The notes under the pieces were generated by a model that was given only the letters and a program-made list of their open reading frames with translations, was not told where the DNA came from and searched no databases. Shown piece after piece: positions 36,544-43,826 of a stretch of 64,000 bases of DNA; positions within the stretch are counted from its first letter, which is position 1; every line of letters starts with the position of its first letter. The position numbers and the translations under genes were made by a program. Source of the stretch: an uncultured Oxalobacteraceae bacterium (lineage in GTDB: Bacteria > Pseudomonadota > Gammaproteobacteria > Burkholderiales > Burkholderiaceae); assembly GCA_946480015.1 (NCBI GenBank), contig CAMLIL010000008.1, positions 1 through 64,000 of the forward strand, given 5' to 3'.

Positions 36544-37038
36544 GCTGATTTCGTCGCTCGCGGCACGGGCCATCTCGCGCAGGTCGATGCGCAGGCTGCG
36601 CAGCGAGCGCGCCGCAGTGCTGTTCTGCATGGCCGCCACCGCCAGCAATACATGCGCGCCAAGCAGACGCGGGCTGGCGGTGGCCCGGCGCAGGCCCGCC
36701 AGCGCCTGTACGACGGCCTTGCCGGATTCAGCCGCTTCGAACAGGATCGGCGCCGGGCCCTGTTCCGGCGGCGGGGGCACACGGCTTGCGTCGATGCCCA
36801 GGCTCGCGAGCGCGCCCAGGTGATGGGCAAGGATTGCCGGCCCCAGCGCCTGCGGATCGGCGTTCAGGCGCGCGAAAGTAGCGCGCGCCGTTCCGTCGTC
36901 GAGTGCGAATGCGGCCAGCAAGTAATGCTCCGCGCCGGGATGCCGGTAGCCCGACAGGCGAGCCTGCCGTTCCGCTTCCAGGCACAGGCGTTTAATCGTC
37001 TGCACGTCCTTCAATCGGTTCCTGAATGCTTGCAACAT
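36517..37038 (-). CDS. Stand-alone Clp N-terminal domain protein
   Basis: A 173-residue protein resembling the double Clp-N repeat of ClpA/ClpC without any AAA domain. The first repeat is around residues 15-60 (CLEAERQARLSGYRHPGAEHYLLAAF) and the second around 100-145 (ALAGLRRATASPRLLGAHVLLAV). The ATG at 37038 has AAGGAAA about 7 bases upstream. Its 5' end overlaps the preceding HTH gene by 47 bases, so translation is coupled. It could act as an adaptor or sequester Clp clients; no function is established. Confidence 0.8.
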   Translation of the reverse strand: MLQAFRNRLKDVQTIKRLCLEAERQARLSGYRHPGAEHYLLAAFALDDGTARATFARLNADPQALGPAILAHHLGALASLGIDASRVPPPPEQGPAPILFEAAESGKAVVQALAGLRRATASPRLLGAHVLLAVAAMQNSTAARSLRSLRIDLREMARAASDEISLRSGALES

Positions 37039-37273
37039 GAGTGGTTTCCTTCGCATGTGCTGCTGCTTCCTGCGCGAGCGCACCGGCGTGGCGCTTGTGC
37101 GCCGCCTGCCGCGTCACCCCCAAACCTTCGGCGATTTGCGCCCAGGTCCATCCCTGCGCGAACGCATTGCGCACCGCGGTGCGCTCGACCTGGTCGGCCA
37201 GCACGCGCAGTGCTACCACGGCCGCGAGCGCATCGCCGGGCTCTTCCGGGATGTCAATCTTGATCGGCTTCAT
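36992..37273 (-). CDS. Small HTH DNA-binding protein paired with Clp-N
   Basis: A 93-residue protein whose centre reads as a helix-turn-helix: VRNAFAQGWTWAQIAEGLGVTRQAAHKRHAG. The N-terminus is acidic (IDIPEEPGDAL) and the C-terminus Ala/Glu-rich. It begins at the edge of tandem TGTCAAC palindromes, which it probably binds. The predicted -10 is so close that the transcript may start at or next to the ATG. It is the first gene of a two-gene unit with the Clp-N protein. Confidence 0.85.
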   Translation of the reverse strand: MKPIKIDIPEEPGDALAAVVALRVLADQVERTAVRNAFAQGWTWAQIAEGLGVTRQAAHKRHAGALAQEAAAHAKETTHVASIQEPIEGRADD

Positions 37274-37274
37274 G

Positions 37275-37319
37275 TGTCAACCTTAGTTGACATCGGCGCA
37301 CTTGTCAACCTGCGTTGAC
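37275..37319 (-). promoter_or_regulatory. Tandem palindromic operators and promoter of the HTH/Clp-N unit
   Basis: Two dyads share the same half-sites, GTCAAC-N4-GTTGAC: 37276-37291 (extended by one pair to 37275-37292) and 37304-37319. On the minus strand a consensus -35 TTGACA (37303-37308) overlaps the distal dyad. After a 17-base spacer a weak -10 TAAGGT (37280-37285) lies in the proximal dyad. Binding to either dyad would block the promoter. Confidence 0.75.
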
Positions 37320-37408
37320 GCATTTTTCGATGGCACATTGCCACCAGCGTTCCTATCCGCTACCCTTACACATTCAGCAACCTTACTTACCAATTTGCAG
37401 AGTCGTGA

Positions 37409-37430
37409 CCTGGAACGGTCCGGTTCCAGG
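37409..37430 (+). promoter_or_regulatory. Leader hairpin overlapping a ribosome-binding site
   Basis: CCTGGAAC (37409-37416) and GTTCCAGG (37423-37430) form a perfect 8-pair stem with loop GGTCCG. The right arm contains the first bases of the AGGAGAG ribosome-binding site for the gene at 37441. The hairpin could therefore limit translation initiation. Confidence 0.5.
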
Positions 37431-37440
37431 AGAGACACGA

Positions 37441-39246
37441 ATGAAGCATCCCCTTCGCAACAGCGCCCTGGCGGCGCTGACCCTGCTGTGCACCCACCCG
37501 GCCATCGCCCAGCAGGCCAGTCCGGCGCCAGCCGAACAGCGCGTCACCATCGCGGGCCAGAAAAACCCGTCCGGGTGGTTCAAGGCGGAGAGCCAGCATT
37601 TCGTGGTCTATTCCGACACCTCCCGGGAAGGCGTCGCACAGCTCTTGAACAACATGGAACGCCTGGATTTCCTGCTGCGCGTCTATACCAAGCCCTACTT
37701 CAAGGCCCAGCCGCGCGAACCCAAGCTCACCCTGTATTACCACGACAAGGTTGGCGCCCTGGCCGCGCACGCCGGCAAAACGCCGGCCGATGCCGTTGGC
37801 CTGTATAACAGTTGCAGCGCGGGCGTGCAGGCCGCCGGCGTGGAGCTGGAACCCATTGTCGATCTCGACAATGCGCAATTGACCAAGGCCCCCGCCAACG
37901 ACACCCTGTCCTTCCTGTTCGAAGGCTATGCCCGTCACTTTCTGTACCGCCACACCGAAATCCGCGCGCCGCTCTCGTTCATCGACGGCTTCGCCCAGTA
38001 TTTTGCCAATGCCCGCTTCTCCAACAATCAACTGGTGATCGGCAAAACGCCCTACGCCGCCGGGCGCTACCTGAACTTCCTCGACGATGGCCACCGCTAC
38101 AGCCTGAGCTACGCCGACGTGCTTAACGATAATGATAGCAAGGGCACTAATTACGCCGGCGAAGCGGGCGTCAAGCTGGAGTTTGCAGCCCGTTCGTGGC
38201 TGCTGACCCATTTCATGCTCTCCTCGGAAGAGAACCGCACCCGGCTGGCGCGCTACCTCAGCCTGGCCAACCGCGACGTGCCCGCCTCCAAAGCCTTTGA
38301 AACGGCCTACGGCATCAAGACGGACCAGCTCGCCAATCTGCTGTGGCGCTATCGCCTGAGCTCGGTCAAGGTAATGCAGGTGGAAGTGCCCGCCCTGCCC
38401 ACCGCCCAGATCGCCTACACCGGCTTGCCCAACGCGGTGACCGACTACGTCATGATGGACGCCACGCTGAAAGCTTGCCCCAGCCGCGCCACGGGCGAAG
38501 CCCTGCTGCGCCGGATGACCGCCAATCCCGGCGGCACGCCCAACCACCCGCTGGCCCGCATCGCCCTCAGCCGCGCCCAGATCGACTGGGGCAATCCGCA
38601 GGACGCCATCCCCTACCTGAGCACGCTCGCGCGCGACGACAAGGGCAATTCCGAAGCCCTCTATCTGCTGGGCCTGGCACACCTGCGCGCCGCGAGCCAG
38701 CAGCAGGGCGCCGCCAAGGCCAGCACGCTGGAAGCGGCCCGCCGCCATCTGGCCGACGCCGTCAACGCCAACCCGACATCGGCCGAAGCCGCTTACGCCC
38801 TGCTCCGTACCGAACTCGATTCCGGCGAGGAACTGAGCGAGACGGCCATGACGGCCGCGCTGCTGGCCTGGAACAATGGACGCGAAGTCAACGAATACAC
38901 CCGCGTCGCCGCCCTCATGTACGCTTACGTAAGCAACGGCGCCAAGTCGCGCCAGGCCTTCAGCATGCTGGCCCACAACCGGCGCGACCCCGCCATGGCC
39001 GCCTGGGCCACCCAATGGCAGGCGCGTCTGTTGGCCGGGGTGGACCGCAGCGAGCTGCTGGCCGAGCTGCGCCGGGTGCCCGCGCGCGACGCAGCGTTCA
39101 AGGAATGGACGATTGCCAACGACAGCGTGATGCAGGCGGTCGTCAGCGGCGCCGGCGTCGAAAACGCACGCCACTACCTGCAAGGACTGGCGCCCAGTGT
39201 CGACAGCCCGGACCAGATGATCACCAACACGCCGTTTTCCCGCTGA
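37441..39246 (+). CDS. Exported protein with degenerate peptidase-MA-like and TPR-like domains
   Basis: A 601-residue protein with a signal peptide (LAALTLLCTHPAIAQQ). Residues 45-200 resemble gluzincin/peptidase-MA-like proteins (WFKAESQHFVVYSD, LLNNMERLDFLLR). Where active relatives have HExxH, this one has E161-G-Y-A-R165-H, and the downstream Glu-Gly-x-Ala-Glu motif is D182-G-F-A-Q. All zinc ligands and the catalytic Glu are thus replaced. Residues 310-590 form TPR-like helical repeats (NSEALYLLGLAHLRAAS, TSAEAAYALLRTELDSG). It is probably a periplasmic, non-catalytic scaffold. The ATG at 37441 follows AGGAGAG. Confidence 0.75.
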   Translation: MKHPLRNSALAALTLLCTHPAIAQQASPAPAEQRVTIAGQKNPSGWFKAESQHFVVYSDTSREGVAQLLNNMERLDFLLRVYTKPYFKAQPREPKLTLYYHDKVGALAAHAGKTPADAVGLYNSCSAGVQAAGVELEPIVDLDNAQLTKAPANDTLSFLFEGYARHFLYRHTEIRAPLSFIDGFAQYFANARFSNNQLVIGKTPYAAGRYLNFLDDGHRYSLSYADVLNDNDSKGTNYAGEAGVKLEFAARSWLLTHFMLSSEENRTRLARYLSLANRDVPASKAFETAYGIKTDQLANLLWRYRLSSVKVMQVEVPALPTAQIAYTGLPNAVTDYVMMDATLKACPSRATGEALLRRMTANPGGTPNHPLARIALSRAQIDWGNPQDAIPYLSTLARDDKGNSEALYLLGLAHLRAASQQQGAAKASTLEAARRHLADAVNANPTSAEAAYALLRTELDSGEELSETAMTAALLAWNNGREVNEYTRVAALMYAYVSNGAKSRQAFSMLAHNRRDPAMAAWATQWQARLLAGVDRSELLAELRRVPARDAAFKEWTIANDSVMQAVVSGAGVENARHYLQGLAPSVDSPDQMITNTPFSR

Positions 39247-39260
39247 GGACCGGGCTCAGC
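39242..39260. terminator. Hairpin shared by convergent stop codons
   Basis: GCTGAG (39242-39247) and CTCAGC (39255-39260) form a perfect 6-pair stem with a 7-base loop. It contains the stop codon of the exported protein gene and adjoins the stop of the convergent permease gene. It lacks a T-tract, so bidirectional termination is tentative. Confidence 0.3.
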
Positions 39261-40186
39261 TACTTGGTCACGCTGATCCTGGAACGATCGATCGTCAACG
39301 CGACGGCCGCCACGATCAGCACGCCGTACACCATGGGTTCGTAAGCCGGATCAAGCCCGACCGCCGCGATTCCCACCCGCAGCACGGTGACGGTCAGCAC
39401 GCCGAGCAGGGTGCGCCCCATCCCGCCCACGCCGCCAGTCATCGCATTGCCGCCGATCAAAACGGCGGCAATGCTCGGCAGCAGCAGGCTATCGGCAATG
39501 GCCGGGCTGCCGCTGTAGGTGCGCGCCACCAGCGCCATCCCGGCCAGGCCCGAGAACAGGCCCGACAGCGCAAACGCCACCAGTTTGACGCGCCCCACGC
39601 GCACGCCCGACAGCAGCGCCGCGCGTGGATTGAGGCCGACGGCGTAGATGCGGCGCCCGAACGCAAGCCGGCGCAAGCACACCGCCAGCGCCATCACCGC
39701 CGCGGCGGCGAAAGCGAACGAGTGCGGCACGCCACCACTGCTCGCCTCCAGCCAGCCGACGGCGCCATAACCGTCCGTCACCGGAATCGTCGTATGCCCG
39801 ACCGCCAGCGCGGTGCCTGCGCAAATGCCCGCCCCGGCCAGCGTAACGACCAGCGAGGGCAACTGGCCGCGCACGTGCACGACACCCTGGAACAGCCCGA
39901 TCGACGTCGACAGCGCCAGCACCCCCAGCACGGCGCCGCCGCCCATCCCCGGCAGGGTGAGCGCGAGCACTACCGAGGCCAGCGCGGCCAGCGCAGCCAT
40001 CGACAAATCGATCCCGCCCAGCAGGATGATAAGCGTCTGGCCGCTGGCCAGCAGCAGCAGCACGCTCGATTCCCCGGCCATCATGCCCAGGTTGTCGAGC
40101 GACAGAAAGGCCGGTTCCACCATCGCCATGCCAGCCAGCAGCACCAGCAGCACGGTCAGCGGGATGGCGAGCGACAGCCTGTCCAT
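39260..40186 (-). CDS. Sugar-type ABC transporter permease (RbsC family)
   Basis: A 308-residue inner-membrane permease with about ten hydrophobic segments. The family EAA-like region is NPRAALLSGVRVGRVKLVAFALSGLFSGLAGM, and SIAAVLIGGNAMTGGVGGMGRTLLG is typical of ribose/galactose permeases. The ATG at 40186 overlaps the ATPase stop codon (ATGA); an ATG at 40198 is also possible. It is the last gene of a four-gene importer operon. Confidence 0.92.
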   Translation of the reverse strand: MDRLSLAIPLTVLLVLLAGMAMVEPAFLSLDNLGMMAGESSVLLLLASGQTLIILLGGIDLSMAALAALASVVLALTLPGMGGGAVLGVLALSTSIGLFQGVVHVRGQLPSLVVTLAGAGICAGTALAVGHTTIPVTDGYGAVGWLEASSGGVPHSFAFAAAAVMALAVCLRRLAFGRRIYAVGLNPRAALLSGVRVGRVKLVAFALSGLFSGLAGMALVARTYSGSPAIADSLLLPSIAAVLIGGNAMTGGVGGMGRTLLGVLTVTVLRVGIAAVGLDPAYEPMVYGVLIVAAVALTIDRSRISVTK

Positions 40187-41694
40187 CACGCCATACATGC
40201 GAGAATCCGGCGCTCGCTCGTCTTGCCATCGGCCACGGCGAACCGGCCCGCCACCGCGCCGTCCTTCATCACCAGCATCGTGTCGCACAGCGCCAACGCC
40301 TCGTCAAGCGTATCGGCCAGCAGCACCACCCCGATACCCCCGGCGGCCAGCGCGCGGATCAAGGCGACGATCTCCGCCCGGGCGCCCACATCGAGTCCGC
40401 GCGTGGGATGGTCCAGAATCAGCACCTTGGGAGGCTGCGCGAGCAGCCACTTCGCCAGCACCAGCTTTTGCTGGTTCCCGCCGCTCAAATGCTGGGCCGG
40501 CGTGCGCGAATCGCGCGGCTTGATGCGCAGCCGCGCCATCCAGCGCTGCACCAGCGTGCGCTCGCGGGCCAGATCGATGAACGGGCCGCGCCGCAACTGC
40601 TCCAGCTGGGCCAGCGACATGTTTTCGCCCACGCTCAGCCCGGCCACGATGCCCTCGGCATGGCGCTCGGCCGGCACGTACGCGATCCCGTGCCGGACCG
40701 CGTCGGCAGGCTCGCCCAGCCGGATCGGCCGCCCATCGAGCACAATCTCGCCCGCATCGGGCGCCAGCGCGCCGAACAGCGTACGGCACAGATGCTCGCG
40801 CCCGCAGCCGTCGACGCCGGCGATGCCCAGCACTTCGCCGCCATGCAAATCGAAGCTGACTGCGCGGTAGCTGGTCCCGTGCCCCAAGGCGCTGACCCGC
40901 AAACGCAGCGCCGCCGCCGCCGCCGGCGCGCGGCGCGGCGCTTCTCCCGCCGCAGGCCTGATCATCAGCCGCTGCAGTTCGCCCGCACCGCAGCCGGCCC
41001 CGGCACGTTCAGCCACGCAGCGCCCGTCGCGCAGGACATACACCCGGTCGCACACGCGCACCACCTCGTCGAGTCGGTGCGACACGAACAGCACCGACGC
41101 GCGCACGCGCAAGCGTTCAATCCGCGCCAGCACCATCTCGAGTTGGCCGGCCTCGAGCATGCAGGTCGGCTCATCGAGCAGGATCACCGGCCTCTCGTGC
41201 ACGCGCTCCTCCATGGTCAGCACCTTGGCCAGCTCGACCAGCTGCCGCTGCGCGAACGACAGGCTCTCGGTCTGGGCCGATGGGGAAATGGCCGCGCCCA
41301 GCTTGTCCAGCTGCGCGCCCGCCAAGGCATTCAGCGCCTTCCAGTCGTAGATCAGGCCCGCGCGCAGCGCCGCCCCTTCCTGGCCCAGCAGGATATTTTC
41401 AGCCACGGTCAGATTGGGCAGCAGCGACTGTTCCTGGAACACCATGCCGATGCCGGCCGCGGCCGCGGCCGCCCTGTCCTTGAGCACCACCTCCTGTCCG
41501 CGCAGCACGATCCGGCCGCCGTCCGGCTGGCACAAGCCGGCCATCAGCTTCAGCAAGGTCGACTTGCCCGCGCCGTTGGCACCGACCAGGCCGACCACCT
41601 CGCCCGCGCGCAACTCCAGCGTGACATGATCGAGCGCCCGGGTGCCGGCGAAGCGCTTGCTCACCCGCTCCACCCGCAGCACCGCCCCGCTCAT
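40186..41694 (-). CDS. Sugar ABC transporter ATP-binding protein (RbsA/MglA type)
   Basis: A 502-residue double-ATPase protein that energises the importer. The first domain has Walker A GANGAGKSTLLKLM and a diverged signature LSFAQRQLVELAKVL. The second has the usual degenerate Walker A (VDGCGREHLCRTL) and an intact signature LSGGNQQKLVLAKWLL. This asymmetry is normal for RbsA/MglA proteins. The start at 41694 is the family N-terminus (LRVERVSKRFAGTRALDHV) and overlaps the stop of the upstream permease. Confidence 0.94.
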   Translation of the reverse strand: MSGAVLRVERVSKRFAGTRALDHVTLELRAGEVVGLVGANGAGKSTLLKLMAGLCQPDGGRIVLRGQEVVLKDRAAAAAAGIGMVFQEQSLLPNLTVAENILLGQEGAALRAGLIYDWKALNALAGAQLDKLGAAISPSAQTESLSFAQRQLVELAKVLTMEERVHERPVILLDEPTCMLEAGQLEMVLARIERLRVRASVLFVSHRLDEVVRVCDRVYVLRDGRCVAERAGAGCGAGELQRLMIRPAAGEAPRRAPAAAAALRLRVSALGHGTSYRAVSFDLHGGEVLGIAGVDGCGREHLCRTLFGALAPDAGEIVLDGRPIRLGEPADAVRHGIAYVPAERHAEGIVAGLSVGENMSLAQLEQLRRGPFIDLARERTLVQRWMARLRIKPRDSRTPAQHLSGGNQQKLVLAKWLLAQPPKVLILDHPTRGLDVGARAEIVALIRALAAGGIGVVLLADTLDEALALCDTMLVMKDGAVAGRFAVADGKTSERRILACMA

Positions 41695-42692
41695 ACGACG
41701 GCGCGCAAACGGCTGCGCGCATGCCAGCTCGCCAGCAGCGAGGCCAACAGAATGATCGCTCCCTGCACCGCCTTTTGCAGTTCCGGCGTCACCCCGACAA
41801 AAATCATGCCGTTGGCCAGCACGGCCAGAATGAGCGCACCGAGCGCAGATTGCAGCACCCCGCCGCGCCCGCCGCTGAGCGGCGTCCCGCCGATCACCAC
41901 CGCGGTAATCGTCGCCAGCATTTGCCCGAGCCCGATATCCACATGGCCCAGGCCGATCTGCATCGAGGCCAGCACCCCGGCCAGCCCGGCCAGGAAGCCC
42001 GACAGCGCGAACGCCGCCACCTTGTAGCGCCCCACCGCGATGCCGGACAGGCGCGCCAGCGCTTCGCCGCCGCCGATGGCCATGCTGTAGCGCCCGAAGC
42101 GGGTGTAATGCTGCAGGCCATGACCGAGCGCCACGACGGCGCCAGCGACCAGCGCCAGGTTCGGCACCGCCCCGGTGCGGCCCAGGCCGAAGGCGCGCAT
42201 GCCCTGGTCCAGGATCAGCGGCGGCTGGCCGCCCGACACCAGCATCGCCGCACCCAGCGAGGCCGACCACACGCCCAGCGTGGCCATGAACGAGGGCACG
42301 CCCAGCCGCGTGACCAGGCCGCCGTTCAGCAGGCCCAGCAAGAAACCCGGCACCAGCGCCAGCGCAATCCCGGCCGCGCCCAGATCGAGTGCGCTGCGGC
42401 TATTTAGAACCAGCATGGCGAGGGCCAGCGAGCAGGCCGCCATGGTCCCTTCGAGCGCCAGGTCGATCGAGCCCTGCAGCACCACGAAGCTCATTCCCAC
42501 CGCCAGGATCAGCGGAACGGCGCTGCGGTCGGCGATGGCCCACAGGTTTTGCAGCGTCGCAAAGCGCGGTTCGGCCACGCCGAAGCCGACGCACAGGACC
42601 AGCAAGGCCAGGCCCGGCCCCCACAGCGGCAGGCGGGCAAGCCTCAAAACGCCGGGCCGGTGCTGCGTTTCCATAAATTGGCGCAATCCCAT
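41691..42692 (-). CDS. Sugar-type ABC transporter permease (RbsC family)
   Basis: A 333-residue second permease of the same importer, with about ten hydrophobic segments. Family text includes GMSFVVLQGSIDLALEGTMA, NGGLVTRLGVPSFMATLG and ITAVVIGGTPLSGGRGGVLQSALGALIL. With the other permease it would form a heterodimeric channel. Its start overlaps the end of the binding-protein gene by 49 bases; an ATG at 42674 is an alternative. Its stop overlaps the ATPase start. Confidence 0.92.
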   Translation of the reverse strand: MGLRQFMETQHRPGVLRLARLPLWGPGLALLVLCVGFGVAEPRFATLQNLWAIADRSAVPLILAVGMSFVVLQGSIDLALEGTMAACSLALAMLVLNSRSALDLGAAGIALALVPGFLLGLLNGGLVTRLGVPSFMATLGVWSASLGAAMLVSGGQPPLILDQGMRAFGLGRTGAVPNLALVAGAVVALGHGLQHYTRFGRYSMAIGGGEALARLSGIAVGRYKVAAFALSGFLAGLAGVLASMQIGLGHVDIGLGQMLATITAVVIGGTPLSGGRGGVLQSALGALILAVLANGMIFVGVTPELQKAVQGAIILLASLLASWHARSRLRAVV

Positions 42693-43690
42693 TCAGGTAT
42701 ATAGGCCGAGGCCGGAGGATCGCCGCGATATTGCCCGGCGTTGTCTTTGGTAATGAGCTGCAGCTTCAGAAAAAATTCGCGCTTGTCCCTGGGCCAGGTG
42801 GATGGCAAGGGCGCCTGCCCGGTCAGCACGCACACCCCCATCGCCAGTCCGATACTGCCCTGGTAATACGCATCGCTCGACACGGTGGCCCGCATTTCCC
42901 CCTTGCCGATGGCGGCGATGGCTTCCGGGATGCCATCCACCCCCACCACCGGAATCCGGCCGGCCAGCCCGGCCGCCCGCAAGGCTTCCAGCGCGCCCAG
43001 GGCCATATCGTCATTGGCCGCCCACACGCCGCGGATCTGCCGGCCATACTTGGCCAGCCAGGTCTGCATGACCGGGAACGCCGCCGTGCGGTCCCAGTTG
43101 GCGCTCTGCTGGTCGAGCAGGCGCACGCCCGGCCGCTCCCTGAGCACCTGTTGCAGTCCGGCGAAACGCTTGCGCGCCGGGTCCGTATCCAGCCGCCCCT
43201 GCAGCGCCACGATGCCGCCCTTGCCGCCCATCGCATCGGCCAGCGCGACGGAAATCGCCCGGCCCGCCTCCAGGCTGTCGACCGCCACGTGGGCAATCCA
43301 CTGGCCGTAGCCGTCGAACGGGTGCAAGCCCTCCCCGTGCGCCCAGTGCGTGACGATCCAGGCGCCCGAGCGCTGAGCCGTATCGACCATCGGCTTGATG
43401 ACCGGATCGGCATTCGGTTCCACATTGAAGATCGTGCAGCGCGCGTTGGTGGCCAGCAAACCACGCATCAGCGACACCTGCTTGGCCGAATCGCCCTGGT
43501 TCAGCTGCAGCACGTAATGGCGTTCCAGACCGGCCCAGCGGGCGAACATCCGGCCGCCCTTGTCCACATTGGCGTGATAAGGCTGGGCGATCTCGCGCAT
43601 GGAATTGACCAGCCGGATGTCGGATTTGCCGCACGCAGCCACCGCATGCACGCAGCCCAGCAGCCACAACAGGCCCATCAGCTGTCTCAT
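42644..43690 (-). CDS. Periplasmic sugar-binding protein (type 1 PBP family)
   Basis: A 348-residue substrate-binding protein with a signal peptide (LMGLLWLLGCVHAVAA). It has LacI/RbsB-like features: IRGVWAANDDMALGALEALRAAGLAGRIPVVGVDGIPEAIAAIGKGEMRATVSSDAYYQG. The mature part ends with unusual Cys- and Trp-containing text (YIPEWDCANLWKRS). The ligand cannot be read; a sugar or polyol is likely. It is the first gene of the importer operon and is divergent from the giant kinase. No catabolic gene accompanies it. Confidence 0.9.
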   Translation of the reverse strand: MRQLMGLLWLLGCVHAVAACGKSDIRLVNSMREIAQPYHANVDKGGRMFARWAGLERHYVLQLNQGDSAKQVSLMRGLLATNARCTIFNVEPNADPVIKPMVDTAQRSGAWIVTHWAHGEGLHPFDGYGQWIAHVAVDSLEAGRAISVALADAMGGKGGIVALQGRLDTDPARKRFAGLQQVLRERPGVRLLDQQSANWDRTAAFPVMQTWLAKYGRQIRGVWAANDDMALGALEALRAAGLAGRIPVVGVDGIPEAIAAIGKGEMRATVSSDAYYQGSIGLAMGVCVLTGQAPLPSTWPRDKREFFLKLQLITKDNAGQYRGDPPASAYIPEWDCANLWKRSTGPAF

Positions 43691-43771
43691 TTGTTCCGCC
43701 CGTTTTGCATTCTTACCGATGTATAAGCCGACTCATTCAATCTGTCGATTGGACCAGCGGTTTGTGCGGCG

Positions 43772-43812
43772 GTTCGCGAACTTTGACGGTTTATTTGCGT
43801 CCAAGCACTTGG
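43772..43812. promoter_or_regulatory. Two short palindromes between the ABC importer and the giant kinase
   Basis: GTTCGCGAAC (43772-43781) is a perfect 10-base palindrome, and CCAAG-CA-CTTGG lies at 43801-43812. Both are in the 136-base divergent gap. No clear -35/-10 pair is seen, so a regulatory role is only possible. Confidence 0.25.
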
Positions 43813-43826
43813 GTCTACGCTAATCA

